64,000 nt of DNA from Flavobacterium sp. N2038 (GTDB taxonomy: Bacteria > Bacteroidota > Bacteroidia > Flavobacteriales > Flavobacteriaceae): contig NZ_CP110001.1 in the NCBI RefSeq assembly GCF_025947185.1, positions 1,860,001 through 1,924,000 on the forward strand, written 5' to 3'. A program made the position numbers and the translations under genes. The notes beneath the pieces are model-generated. The model was not told where the DNA came from. It saw only the letters and a list, made by a program, of their open reading frames with translations, and did not search any database. Of the stretch, positions 42,111 to 51,369 are shown piece by piece; the first letter of the stretch is position 1; each line of letters opens with the position of its first letter.

Positions 42111-45100
42111 TTATTCTGTTGCTGGCAGATAAATGTCAAAAATAGCACCTTTGTTAAGCTCGCCTGTTGCGGTGATAATTCCGTTGTGATTTTCAACAAT
42201 CTTTTTTACAATGGCCAGTCCGATTCCGGTTCCGGTATATTCGATTTTTCCATGTAGACGCTGAAATACTTCGAATATTTTGGAGCTGTATTGTTGTTCA
42301 AAACCAATTCCGTTATCAGATACTACAATGTGGCAATACATTTTTTCATTTTCCAGTGCATCATTATTTAGTGTTTTACCTTTTTCAATTTTACTGGTAA
42401 TTTTGATTCGGGGCAAAATATCCGGATCTGAAAATTTAAGCGAGTTACTCACAAGATTATATAATAATTGTCTGAACTGAAACGGAATAATGTTTGCTTC
42501 GCAGTTTTCGCCAGAAATTATTGTAGCATTTTTTTGTTCCAGTTCTTCTTTTAAATCTTCTTTTACATCTTCAATTATTTTAGAAAGATTAGTTTTTACA
42601 AAGATTCTTTCCTGAATATTGGTGCGCGAATAGGATAAAAGATCATTAATCAGTGTTTGCATTCGTTGTGCTGCATTTTGCATTCGCTGAAATTTTTCTT
42701 TTCCGTTATCAGTTAGATTCTGATATTCTTTTGCTATAATTTGTGAGACAAAAGTCTGAATTTTTCGGAGTGGTTCCTGCAAATCGTGACTTGAAATGTA
42801 AGCAAAAGACTGAAGCTCCTGATTCATTTTTTCGAGTTCCGTATTTTTTTGTTCCAGTTCCAGTGCATTCAGTCTGATTTTATCGTCGGCCTTCTTTTTT
42901 TCGCTAAGATCATGGGTCACTTTAGAAAAACCAATAACCTGACTTTTTTTATTATGAATGGCTGTAATTACTACACTTGCCCAAAACAGACTTCCGTTTT
43001 TCCGTACACGCCAGCCTTCCTGTTTTGCTTTTCCCTGTTCGGTTGCACGATTTAACAGGGTTTGAGGAAGATTGATTTTTCGATCAGCTTCAGTGTAAAA
43101 AACAGCAAAATTCTGACCTATAATTTCTTCCGCTTTATAGCCTTTGATTTTTTCGGCTCCTAAATTCCAGTTTTCAATAATACCTTCCCGATTAAGATAT
43201 AGAATCGCATAATCCTGTACTTCTTCAACCATTAAATGATAACGCTCTTCACTTTTTTGAAGCGATTCATTCATAACGATTAGTTCTCTGGTTCGCGCAG
43301 TTACTTGTTGTTCCAGCTCATGAGTAAATGCTTTTTCGGTATGAATATCAGTAAAAGCACCAACCCATTTTATAATTTTGTTACTTTCATTAAATACAGG
43401 TTCGCCAATTACGGTATGCCATCTGTAGTTGCCATCATATCTTTTAATGCGAACATCGCATTTGTAAAGTTCACCTGTTTTTAAGCTATGAGCCCATATT
43501 TTTGCATTTTCGTCATAATCGTCGGGATGAATCATGCTTTTCCATACTTCTTCTCCCGCAGGCTGAATTCCGGTATATTCAAACCATTTTCCGGAAGCAA
43601 AGAGAGAATTACCTTTATCATCAGTTTCCCAAATTAATTGTGGAATACTTTCTGTCAAAGAACGAAAACGTTTCTCGCTTTTTTCCAGTTCCTGTTGATG
43701 GTTTTTTTCTTCTGTAATATCTCTTACTGTACCCAGCAATTTCTCCGGATTCTTTTCAGTATCAAAATAAACTTTTCCTTTGGCCTCAATCCAGTGAATC
43801 GATTTATCGCCCCAGATTACTCTTAACTCATAATTAATCAAACCTGAAATAAGAGCATCATTGTAAGCCTGATTTCGTATAGCTAAATCATCAGGATGAA
43901 TGTAGGTAAGTACTTGCTCGTGTTTTAGATCAATATGGTCTTTGCTGCCCGTAACAATTTCAACATATCGCTCAGAATAGTGAATTTTATTTTCTATTAA
44001 ATTTAATTCCCATGTTCCAAGTTCGCTTGCATCAACGATAATTTTTAGCCTTTCTTCATTAAGTTCAATTTTTTTGCGTGCTTCAACTTTTTCACTGACT
44101 TCTGTAACGGTTACAATTATTCCTGAAATTTCTCCATTTTCTTCTTTCAGCGGATTATAAAGAAAATCAAAAAATGAAGTTTGTAGTTTTCCAAAACGGT
44201 TTAACGGAATTGGAACTTCGTTTCCGTGAAAGGGAATTCCGGTCGTGAGTACATTGCTCAGAAAAATATTTACGCTTTCTCTAACTTCGGGTAATGACTC
44301 AAATAAGGGTCTGCCTACAAAGGTTTCTTCTTCCCGGTCAACAAGTTTTAAATAAGCATCATTTGCCATTTCGACCATAAAATCAGGACCACGCAAAATG
44401 GTAATTCCTATAGGTGCCTGTTTTACAGTGTCTCTAAAACGTTTGTTGGCCTCTTCTATTTTTTTTCTGGCAAGATTTAAATCTGTCAGATCTACTCCGG
44501 TATTCATTACCCCAAATATTTTTCCATTCGTGTCAAATAGAGGAGTTAGGCTGTAATTAAAGTAATAGGTATCGAGTTTTCCGTCTACAACCAAATCTAA
44601 AGGAGTGTTTTTTGTGTGGAAAGACTGACCGGTTTCAAACACGGTATTAATTTGTTCAAAGACCAACTGGTTATCCAGCTCCGGAACCACATCTTTAAAC
44701 GATTTCCCGATTACATCATTTCCTTTTCCCCAAATTTTAATTATAGATTCGTTTGCCAATTCTACAATCATTTCTTTTCCGGCATATAAGGCAATTGGAA
44801 AAGGGGCATTTTCTACTAGTTGTCTAATTTTTTGTTCACTTTCTTCAATCTTTTTTCGACCCAGAATTTGCGTAGTTTTTTCGGTGGTTTCAACTACAGT
44901 TACCAAAATACCACCAACTTTTCCGTCTACTTTTTTGATTGGTGTATAAGAGAAATTAAAATAACATTCTTCATCAAATCCGTTTCTGTTTAATATTAAT
45001 TTTAAATCAGAAAAACCAACTGCTTTATCATTCATAACATCATCGAACATTGGACCTATTGTGTTCCAAATTTCTGAAAATGTTTCTCTTGAGCTGTTTC

Positions 45101-45353
45101 CTAATGCTTCCGGATGTTTGTTTAAACCTAAAATTGGACGAAACGCGTCATTGTAAATTTGTGTAAAATGATCTCCCCAGGCTATATACATTCCAATCGG
45201 GTTGTTAAGCACAACAGCCATCATGGTACAGAGACTTTGTGGCCAGCTATCAGGATTTCCTAAAGATGTTTTACTCCAGTCTTTAGCACGAATAAGTTCT
45301 CCCATTTCGCCACCGCCATTCAAAAAATAATATTTCTCATTTGTACGGCTCAT
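42111..45353 (-). CDS. Multi-PAS sensor histidine kinase
   Basis: This 1080-residue, apparently soluble kinase carries a GAF/PAS-like N-terminal segment and about five further PAS/PAC units. Each is marked by phrases such as GGILVTVVETTEK, GVMNTGVDLTDL, GIIVTVTEVSEK, GTVRDITEEK and VGAFTDIHTEK. The transmitter has phospho-acceptor His856 in YISSHDLQEPLRK, N-box NLVSNSLKF, VSDNGIGFEQ and GTGIGLAIVKKI. No membrane segment is visible, so it should sense an internal or diffusible signal, perhaps light or redox as in related phytochrome-like kinases. A single-domain response regulator lies directly upstream on the same strand. Confidence 0.94.
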   Translation of the reverse strand: MSRTNEKYYFLNGGGEMGELIRAKDWSKTSLGNPDSWPQSLCTMMAVVLNNPIGMYIAWGDHFTQIYNDAFRPILGLNKHPEALGNSSRETFSEIWNTIGPMFDDVMNDKAVGFSDLKLILNRNGFDEECYFNFSYTPIKKVDGKVGGILVTVVETTEKTTQILGRKKIEESEQKIRQLVENAPFPIALYAGKEMIVELANESIIKIWGKGNDVIGKSFKDVVPELDNQLVFEQINTVFETGQSFHTKNTPLDLVVDGKLDTYYFNYSLTPLFDTNGKIFGVMNTGVDLTDLNLARKKIEEANKRFRDTVKQAPIGITILRGPDFMVEMANDAYLKLVDREEETFVGRPLFESLPEVRESVNIFLSNVLTTGIPFHGNEVPIPLNRFGKLQTSFFDFLYNPLKEENGEISGIIVTVTEVSEKVEARKKIELNEERLKIIVDASELGTWELNLIENKIHYSERYVEIVTGSKDHIDLKHEQVLTYIHPDDLAIRNQAYNDALISGLINYELRVIWGDKSIHWIEAKGKVYFDTEKNPEKLLGTVRDITEEKNHQQELEKSEKRFRSLTESIPQLIWETDDKGNSLFASGKWFEYTGIQPAGEEVWKSMIHPDDYDENAKIWAHSLKTGELYKCDVRIKRYDGNYRWHTVIGEPVFNESNKIIKWVGAFTDIHTEKAFTHELEQQVTARTRELIVMNESLQKSEERYHLMVEEVQDYAILYLNREGIIENWNLGAEKIKGYKAEEIIGQNFAVFYTEADRKINLPQTLLNRATEQGKAKQEGWRVRKNGSLFWASVVITAIHNKKSQVIGFSKVTHDLSEKKKADDKIRLNALELEQKNTELEKMNQELQSFAYISSHDLQEPLRKIQTFVSQIIAKEYQNLTDNGKEKFQRMQNAAQRMQTLINDLLSYSRTNIQERIFVKTNLSKIIEDVKEDLKEELEQKNATIISGENCEANIIPFQFRQLLYNLVSNSLKFSDPDILPRIKITSKIEKGKTLNNDALENEKMYCHIVVSDNGIGFEQQYSSKIFEVFQRLHGKIEYTGTGIGLAIVKKIVENHNGIITATGELNKGAIFDIYLPATE

Positions 45354-45366
45354 TCTATAAAACTAT

Positions 45367-45810
45367 TTAGGGTTGAAGAATAAAATGTTCACGGGCAGGT
45401 TGTTCTGAACTACTTGTTTCTGTAATAGCTTTGCCTATCACATTTTTTAATTTAGAAAAATCACCAGGTTTACGAATATAATGGGTAGCTCCTTTACCAT
45501 ACATCAAATCAACAATTTCTGTATCGAGAGAGGTAGAAAAAATTATTATGGGAAGTTTATTCAGGGCATCAATTTCTTTAATTTCTTTGAGACATTCATG
45601 GCCATTTTTGCGAGGCATATTTAAATCAAGAAAAAGAATATCAGGCAAATTACTTGTCGAATTTTCTGCTAAATAATCCATTAATTGCACACCATCATTT
45701 ACAGTTACAAGAGTTACAGGAAGCGATAATTCGTCAAGTGCTTCTTTAAAAAAAGAGCAATCATCTTCGTCATCGTCTGCTAGTAAAAGATTATAATGCT
45801 GTTTGTTCAT
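45367..45810 (-). CDS. Single-domain response regulator (Rcp1-like)
   Basis: This 147-residue receiver domain has no output domain. The acidic triad DDDEDD at 12-17, phospho-acceptor Asp62 in LFLDLNMPRKNG, Ser in FSTS and Lys in IRKPGD are all present. The extended acidic N-terminus is typical of the Rcp1/CheY-like partners of PAS/phytochrome kinases. The kinase gene starts 13 bases downstream. The 384-bp gap on the other side (45811-46194) is AT-rich and shows no gene. Confidence 0.94.
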   Translation of the reverse strand: MNKQHYNLLLADDDEDDCSFFKEALDELSLPVTLVTVNDGVQLMDYLAENSTSNLPDILFLDLNMPRKNGHECLKEIKEIDALNKLPIIIFSTSLDTEIVDLMYGKGATHYIRKPGDFSKLKNVIGKAITETSSSEQPAREHFILQP

Positions 45811-46165
45811 TAGATAGTAGGATAAAATTTAACTTAAAGGCGCATTTTATTGAAATAGAGCAATAATTATAAAATATTTCCCTTAATGTGGCTAGTTTAT
45901 TTGCTTGGTTAATTGTCAATAATAAGCTTTTTTATCTGCTAATATAGTGCTAATTTTTTAAGAAATAATTAATTCCAAATAGCTAAATTATGCTATTAGA
46001 TGCAAAATTCATAATTGAGAGCTTTTAGAGTTTGCAATTAAATTTAATTAAAAGAGAGAGGTAAGATTATTTTTAGGAATAAAGAAACACTTTTTTACTT
46101 TTCATTTTCATTTGCGAGTATTTTTTTATAGAAATAACGCGATATTTTAATTTTTATAAGTACTT

Positions 46166-46190
46166 TTAAGGTATAGTTTTAAAACCTTAA
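46166..46190. promoter_or_regulatory. Inverted repeat TTAAGGT/ACCTTAA before the NTF2-like gene
   Basis: Arms 46166-46172 and 46184-46190 lie immediately before the start codon at 46195. It could be an operator or a leader hairpin. Confidence 0.35.
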
Positions 46191-46194
46191 ATAT

Positions 46195-46674
46195 ATGAAA
46201 AACAATCTCTTAAAAGGAATTTTATTGTTGGGTGCTTTAACTTCTATCGTTGCCTGCAATACAAAAAAGGATGAACCTGTTGTGGTTGATAAAGAAGCGA
46301 TAAAAAAAGAAATTCAGGCTAAGGAAGATGAATTTGCGACTGTTTATAATTCCGGCGAAATAAAAAGTATCGGTTACTATGATGACAATGCGATAACTTT
46401 TTTCCAGAATCGTGCACCATTGGTTGGAAAAGCGGCGATTACAGAATTTTTAAAAAGTGATGTTGTAGCAAATTCAAATAAAATTTCATTTAAAACAACT
46501 GAAGTTTTTGTGTCGACCGACGGAAATCAGGTCGTTGAGACAGGTGCCTACAGCGTAGTCGATTCGACAAATACAACCGTTTCTACTGGAAATTACATGA
46601 GTTTGTTTGAAAAGAAAGATGGTAAATATGTATGTGTTAGAGATATGAGTGCTTCAGATATGCCGGCAAATTAA
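46195..46674 (+). CDS. NTF2-like (DUF4440/SnoaL-type) lipoprotein
   Basis: This 159-residue protein has a lipobox ending IVAC (Cys21) and a mature cone-shaped NTF2-like domain. The segments EIQAKEDEFATVYNSGEIKSIGYYDDNAITFFQNRAPLVGKAAI and YMSLFEKKDGKYVCVRDMSA follow the DUF4440 pattern. Such domains bind small hydrophobic ligands or act as ketosteroid-isomerase-like folds; the function here is unknown. It is monocistronic. Confidence 0.85.
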   Translation: MKNNLLKGILLLGALTSIVACNTKKDEPVVVDKEAIKKEIQAKEDEFATVYNSGEIKSIGYYDDNAITFFQNRAPLVGKAAITEFLKSDVVANSNKISFKTTEVFVSTDGNQVVETGAYSVVDSTNTTVSTGNYMSLFEKKDGKYVCVRDMSASDMPAN

Positions 46675-46693
46675 AACAAGATAACAATAAAAT

Positions 46694-46729
46694 AAAAAGG
46701 GATTGAATAAATTTATTCAATCCCTTTTT
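46694..46729. terminator. Bidirectional terminator, 36-bp perfect palindrome
   Basis: Eighteen bases on each side pair perfectly around AAATTT, between the convergent NTF2-like and glycine-rich protein genes. The outer bases supply T-runs on both strands. Confidence 0.88.
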
Positions 46730-46747
46730 ATTTTATAGAGTTTCCTT

Positions 46748-47860
46748 CTAGCGTCTGCGACCACCGCCTCCGCCTCCGAAACCGCCACCTCCGCTAAAAC
46801 CACCTCCTCCGCCTGATCTTGTGCGTCCTCCGGAATTAAAGTTAGATGAACTACGATTTGATGTTCCAGCTGACGGACGATCTATAGATGAGCTTCTATT
46901 TGATGCACCTCTGTCTGATGTTCCGGCTGAAGGACGATTAGAAGAGGATCTGTCTGATATTCCTGTTGAGGCTCTGTTTCCGGCTCCATTTGAAGCTCTG
47001 TCAGATACTCCGGTTGATGCCCTGTTTCCTGTACCATTTGACATTCGGTTAGAGACACCTGTATTGCCGGCACGATTACCGTAGTTTCCATTTCTATTAT
47101 TGTTTGCCACTGTATTGGATCTGTTTCTACTGTTGTTATAATGATTAATGCTGTTTCTATTGTTGATAACTACAGTATTACGACTGTAATGTCCTCCATA
47201 ATAACCTCCATGATACCAATTATTATGGCGATAAATACCTACCGCAAGAACTGTAAATGCAGCAAAATAAGGAGGGTAATAACCATAATAATAAGGCGGA
47301 TAGTACGGCACATAAGCAGGTGAATATACATATTGTACTATTGGTGCAGATTCGACCACTACTGTTGTAGCAGGAACATTTACTGTGACAGGATTAGAAC
47401 CCTGATAAGCAGGATTTGCAGTAACTGCTGCAGTACTTTTAGGTTCAATAACATAATTTTTGCCATAAAGATCTTCGTCTCCAACACATTGAATGCTTAC
47501 TTTTCCATTTTTATCTTTATCGACTAAAATGACAGCTACATCCTGAGTTTCACTTTTACTGATGGCATCCTGAAGAACAAACGTAAAAGAATTATCTTTT
47601 TTCTTGGTAGTGACTTTTATAAAATCTACTTTTTTATCCAGATTCAGATCCAGATTATTAATTCCAGTTTCTTTTTTATTTAGCGCTGTTTCGAATTCTT
47701 CAATAGTTTTTGACTTTTGAAAGAGTGTCAATACAGCATATAGATCCAGATTATCTCCAGGAAGATTCAAAGGAGGTACACTGTCATCTGATTGAGAAAA
47801 AATAGATTGGCTTGATAAACTAATCACAACTGCTAAAAAAAAGAATAGAAATTTTTTCAT
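46748..47860 (-). CDS. Exported protein with Tyr/Pro segment and Gly/Arg-rich repeat tail
   Basis: This 370-residue protein has a signal peptide (about 1-23). Residues 28-135 form a globular domain (LDLYAVLTLFQKSKTIEEFETAL, then VDFIKVTTKKKDNSFTFVLQ). Next comes a Pro/Tyr-rich hydrophobic stretch with YYPPYYYGYYPPY (about 190-205) and a His/Tyr/Asn-rich region. The tail of about 110 residues repeats NRAS(T/N)G-type and SDR units and ends in a pure Gly run capped by RRR. I do not recognise a function. The composition suggests an extended, perhaps cell-surface or envelope-associated tail. The DNA repeats make the locus prone to length change. Confidence 0.78.
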   Translation of the reverse strand: MKKFLFFFLAVVISLSSQSIFSQSDDSVPPLNLPGDNLDLYAVLTLFQKSKTIEEFETALNKKETGINNLDLNLDKKVDFIKVTTKKKDNSFTFVLQDAISKSETQDVAVILVDKDKNGKVSIQCVGDEDLYGKNYVIEPKSTAAVTANPAYQGSNPVTVNVPATTVVVESAPIVQYVYSPAYVPYYPPYYYGYYPPYFAAFTVLAVGIYRHNNWYHGGYYGGHYSRNTVVINNRNSINHYNNSRNRSNTVANNNRNGNYGNRAGNTGVSNRMSNGTGNRASTGVSDRASNGAGNRASTGISDRSSSNRPSAGTSDRGASNRSSSIDRPSAGTSNRSSSNFNSGGRTRSGGGGGFSGGGGFGGGGGGRRR

Positions 47861-47968
47861 AATGTGTTGATTTTTATTTTGCTATATGCAAGTTAGATAA
47901 TATTAATCAGATAAAAAAGGATTAGTGTTAAAATTAGTATTGTAAAATTCTTCTAATCAATGTGTTAG

Positions 47969-47992
47969 TTTTGTTTCGAAACAGAAACAAAA
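47969..47992. promoter_or_regulatory. Palindromic operator-like site
   Basis: TTTTGTTTC (47969-47977) and GAAACAAAA (47984-47992) form nine-base arms; GTTTCGAAAC inside is a perfect palindrome. It lies upstream of the minus-strand glycine-rich protein gene, in the 360-bp gap shared with the L,D-transpeptidase gene. Confidence 0.45.
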
Positions 47993-48151
47993 GAGTAGTA
48001 TAAGTAAAAATGAACCAGAAGTAAAAATGTGGTTTTTAACCTTTATTTTAAAGACTTTCTTCAAATTATCAGGATGAAAAAGCACTGTTATAAAAGTCTT
48101 ATTGTGTTGTTTTTAAGCTTTTTACGGGAAGTTTTTTAAGGAGCATCACGA

Positions 48152-48159
48152 TAAATTTG
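48152..48159 (+). promoter_or_regulatory. -7 box TAAATTTG for the L,D-transpeptidase gene
   Basis: TAAATTTG matches TAnnTTTG, about 60 bases before the start codon. No clear -33 partner is seen. Confidence 0.45.
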
Positions 48160-48220
48160 CATAAAAATAAAACAGTCTTTCTAAAAAGCTGTTTGGTGTA
48201 AGTTTTAAAATACCACTATT

Positions 48221-48820
48221 ATGAAAATTCTTAATTTAATTTTATTCTTTTCGATATCATTTTTTGCTATTCCAAAAGTAACAGACAGCAATAAAGATAT
48301 AACTGCTACTGAAGCAGAACGATTTAATAATCAGTTGGATGAAGTTAAAAAAGTTATTAATTTAAATCCCTCTTGCAATACTAAAATTGCTTTTCTTGTT
48401 GATATGAAAATCAAATCGGGCAAGAACCGCTTTTTTGTTTATGATTTGGCAAATGATAAAATTATAGACGAAGGACTTGTAGCCCACGGCAGTGGTTCAG
48501 AAACCGGGATTAAAGGAGAATTAAAATTTAGTAATGAACCCAATTCAAATGCTACTTCTCTGGGGCGCTATATCATCGGAAAATCTTATAAAGGAATATT
48601 TGGAAAAGCGTACAAATTAGCCGGACTGGATGAATCAAATAATAACGCTTTTAAACGAGCCGTAGTTTTACATTCTTATTCGGCAGTTCCGGAAGAGGAG
48701 CAAGATTATTATATCTCTCGCAGTAAAGGTTGTCCAATGGTGAGCGAAGTTTTTTTTAAAAGACTCGAAAAAATTATAGACAGTTCAAAATCTAATATTG
48801 TTTTAAGTATATATTATTAA
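48221..48820 (+). CDS. Murein L,D-transpeptidase catalytic domain protein (YkuD_2 type)
   Basis: This 199-residue exported protein has a signal peptide and a single catalytic domain. The motifs AHGSGSETG, TSLGRYIIGKSYKG, VVLHSYS and the nucleophile segment SRSKGCPMVS (Cys171) are those of the short YkuD_2 family. It probably edits or crosslinks peptidoglycan, complementing the larger enzyme encoded at 34152-35768. Confidence 0.9.
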   Translation: MKILNLILFFSISFFAIPKVTDSNKDITATEAERFNNQLDEVKKVINLNPSCNTKIAFLVDMKIKSGKNRFFVYDLANDKIIDEGLVAHGSGSETGIKGELKFSNEPNSNATSLGRYIIGKSYKGIFGKAYKLAGLDESNNNAFKRAVVLHSYSAVPEEEQDYYISRSKGCPMVSEVFFKRLEKIIDSSKSNIVLSIYY

Positions 48821-48955
48821 GTAACTGATTTTTAATGGTTACTAAAGAGTTGGGTGCGAATTTATATTGCTGACAATGTTTTGTTAGTGAAAAAGTGATA
48901 AGTGTAATCTAAAAGAAAGTGTATGTAGTGTAGAAAGTTGTTTGTGTTTTTGTAG

Positions 48956-48988
48956 AGCCTGTAGAATCATATTTTGCAGGCTTTTTTT
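48956..48988 (+). terminator. Probable terminator
   Basis: Stem AGCCTG/CAGGCT (48956-48961 and 48977-48982) followed by seven Ts, in the 311-bp gap 48821-49131, which holds no other gene. Confidence 0.7.
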
Positions 48989-49086
48989 ATGGATTGAATT
49001 AACTGAAAAGTATTTTAAACGAGCTATTCAAAAAAAGAATTTGCTCTTTCTTTGGAAAAAAAGTTTAAAAAAAATAATTAATAAAA

Positions 49087-49117
49087 GAATGTTCATTCAT
49101 TTATTCGTTTATCTTTG
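49087..49117 (+). promoter_or_regulatory. TetR-type operator and -7 box
   Basis: GAATGTTCATTC (49087-49098) is an inverted repeat of five-base arms, and a further ATTC follows. TATCTTTG (49110-49117) is a good -7 box. The regulator start is at 49132, so autorepression is likely. Confidence 0.55.
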
Positions 49118-49131
49118 TCAAAAAATAAGCT

Positions 49132-49728
49132 ATGAGAGTAAGAGATATCGACAAAGAAAAACTGGTAATTGAAATGGCGATCGATCAGATCGTTCAGGAA
49201 GGATTTCAAGGATTTAGTATGAATAAGCTAGCGAAGGCTTGTTCGATTTCTGTTGGGACACTCTACATTTATTATGCTGATAAAGATGATTTAATTCAGA
49301 AAATAGGAGCCAGCATGGCGTTGAAGTTTTTTAAAAGTACCATAAAAGACTTTTCGCCCGAAATGTCATTTGAAGATGGTTTGTGGAAACAATGGGAAAA
49401 CCGCGCCAACTTTGCAATGAAGCATCCTAAAGAAGTTGCCTTTTTTGAGATCATCAAACATTCGCCGCATGGAGAAATTATTTTAGATTCTATCAAAGAG
49501 TTTTCTGATTTCAGAGCTATAATGAACCAATTTACCGATAATGCATTACGAAACAAAGAACTTCTCCCAATGAGTTTTGAGGCATTTTGGTGTGTGGCTT
49601 ACGGACCATTATATACTTTGCTAAACATGCACGCCGAGAAAAAAAGTATGGGCGGGAAACCTTTTGTACTTACTAAAGAAATTATGAAAGAAGCTTTTAC
49701 AGCTACAATTAAAGGACTTAAACCATGA
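49132..49728 (+). CDS. TetR/AcrR family transcriptional regulator
   Basis: This 198-residue repressor has the N-terminal helix-turn-helix GFSMNKLAKACSISVGTLYIYYADKDDLI and an all-helical ligand domain. It starts a probable three-gene operon with a small HMA-like protein (6-bp gap) and an MFS exporter, so it most likely represses that exporter and is released by its substrate. Confidence 0.95.
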   Translation: MRVRDIDKEKLVIEMAIDQIVQEGFQGFSMNKLAKACSISVGTLYIYYADKDDLIQKIGASMALKFFKSTIKDFSPEMSFEDGLWKQWENRANFAMKHPKEVAFFEIIKHSPHGEIILDSIKEFSDFRAIMNQFTDNALRNKELLPMSFEAFWCVAYGPLYTLLNMHAEKKSMGGKPFVLTKEIMKEAFTATIKGLKP

Positions 49729-49734
49729 GAAACT

Positions 49735-49962
49735 ATGGAAACAGATTTAAATACAATACATATATTTAAAACCAATATTAGTGCAATTGACTCCAATTGT
49801 GCAGCGCATTACGCATTAAACAATCATGAAGATATACAACAATGGAGTATCGATTGTGAAGATATAGACTGCGTTCTTCGTGTGGTTTCAGAACAATTAA
49901 AACCGGAAGAAATTATAACCATAATAAGTAGTTTAGGCTTTGAATGCCAGGAATTATCTTAA
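49735..49962 (+). CDS. Small HMA-like protein without the CxxC metal motif
   Basis: This 75-residue cytosolic protein shows the beta-alpha-beta pattern of heavy-metal-associated domains: IHIFKTNIS, a helix, QQWSIDCEDIDCVLRVVS, then EIITIISSLGFECQEL. The N-terminal CxxC metal loop is missing. Small relatives of this kind are frequent in Bacteroidota and uncharacterised. It lies between the TetR and MFS genes and is probably co-transcribed. Confidence 0.78.
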   Translation: METDLNTIHIFKTNISAIDSNCAAHYALNNHEDIQQWSIDCEDIDCVLRVVSEQLKPEEIITIISSLGFECQELS

Positions 49963-49981
49963 ATAAAATCAATATTAAAAA

Positions 49982-51229
49982 GTGGAAAAAACTACTATAG
50001 AAAGCACGGCTTTCACCTTACATCAAAAAATAATTATTGCCATACTGGCGCTTTTACAATTTACTGTCATACTTGATTTTGTTGTTATTTCCCCTTTGGG
50101 AGATATATTAATGAAAAAATTAGATATGACCACCTCAGATTTTGGTTTTGCAGTTTCTGCTTACGCCTTTAGTGCGGGGATTTCCGGACTTTTAGCAGCA
50201 GGTTTCGCAGACAAATTCGATAGAAAAAAACTATTGATTTTCTTTTATATCGGATTTATTATTGGTACCGTTTTCTGTGCACTTTCAACTAATTACCATA
50301 TGCTGCTTATGGCGCGAATTTTTACCGGACTTTTCGGAGGCGTTATTGGTTCTGTTTCATTGGCAATCGTAACCGATTTATTTATGATTCAGCAACGAGG
50401 ACGTGTTATGGGATTTATTCAGATGGCCTATGCATCTAGCCAGATTCTTGGTGTACCAATGGGATTGTATTTTGCCAATCATTGGGGCTGGCATTCTACT
50501 TTTATCATGATTGCCGTTTTAGGTTTATTGATTCTGGCTGCAATTTTAACACAATTACCGGCCATTACAAAACACCTGGAATTACAGTCAGATAAAAACC
50601 CGTTTTTGCATCTTTGGCATACGTTAAGCAATAAACAATATCAGGTTGGTTTTGCTGCGATTGCCTTTCTTTCTATTGGAGGGTTTATGCTTCAGCCATT
50701 TGGAAGTGCTTTTTTAGTCAACAATATTCACATCAGTCAGGAAGAACTTCCAATGGTATTTTTCTTTACCGGGCTTTCCGTTCTTTTTATCATGCCACTT
50801 ATTGGGAAACTAAGTGATAAAATAAGCAAGTTTAAATTGTTTGCAGCAGGATCTGTACTTTCGATAATTATGATTTTAATTTATACCAATCTTAGTCCGA
50901 TTCCGCTTTGGCAGGTGGTAGCTCTAAACATGATTTTGTTTATGGGAATCATGAGTCGTATGATTCCTGCTACAACTCTAAATACTGCAATTCCGGATAT
51001 GAAAGACCGTGGTGCTTATATGTCAATAACCTCTTCATTACAGCAAATTGCAGGAGGAATAGGAGCTGTTAGTGCCGGATTTATTGTACATCAGCAAACC
51101 AAAACAGCACCATTAGAACATTATGATATGTTGGGTTATGTAGTAGCGATTGTAACCTCATTGAGTATATTTCTTATCTGGAGAGTTAGTAAACTTGCCA
51201 GTGCAAAAGCTAAAGAAGAAAAGATTTAA
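49982..51229 (+). CDS. MFS drug/solute exporter (GTG start)
   Basis: This 415-residue, 12-segment permease has the loop 2-3 motif GFADKFDRKKLLI and a central soluble loop. ILDFVVISPLGDILMKKLDM in the first segment pair and the later GFIQMAYASSQILGVPMG element are typical of drug or sugar exporters of the AraJ/Bcr type. The start is GTG at 49982, since no ATG fits the N-terminus. TetR control upstream supports a role in efflux of a toxic compound. Confidence 0.92.
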   Translation: MEKTTIESTAFTLHQKIIIAILALLQFTVILDFVVISPLGDILMKKLDMTTSDFGFAVSAYAFSAGISGLLAAGFADKFDRKKLLIFFYIGFIIGTVFCALSTNYHMLLMARIFTGLFGGVIGSVSLAIVTDLFMIQQRGRVMGFIQMAYASSQILGVPMGLYFANHWGWHSTFIMIAVLGLLILAAILTQLPAITKHLELQSDKNPFLHLWHTLSNKQYQVGFAAIAFLSIGGFMLQPFGSAFLVNNIHISQEELPMVFFFTGLSVLFIMPLIGKLSDKISKFKLFAAGSVLSIIMILIYTNLSPIPLWQVVALNMILFMGIMSRMIPATTLNTAIPDMKDRGAYMSITSSLQQIAGGIGAVSAGFIVHQQTKTAPLEHYDMLGYVVAIVTSLSIFLIWRVSKLASAKAKEEKI

Positions 51230-51247
51230 TTTTAATTAAAAAAATAA

Positions 51248-51287
51248 AACAAAAGCTTGTCTGTAACAGACAAGCTTTTGTTTTTTG
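51248..51287. terminator. Bidirectional terminator
   Basis: A 16-bp perfect stem (51248-51263 with 51267-51282) with a TAA loop and A/T-runs, between the convergent MFS and NmrA-type genes. Confidence 0.9.
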
Positions 51288-51369
51288 AGACCAAAGTAAA
51301 ATATCACAGATTTAGTAATGCAGATATATTAATACTATAATTATTTATAGCATTTAGATCTCAAAAAAG

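Noticed and set aside
46821..47084. Plus-strand open frame opposite the repeat tail of the Gly/Arg-rich protein
   Set aside because: It is the mirror of low-complexity coding repeats and has no start signals or family features.
48942..49172. Short open frame in the gap before the TetR gene
   Set aside because: It contains a clear terminator hairpin and the TetR operator and runs into the TetR gene in a different phase.
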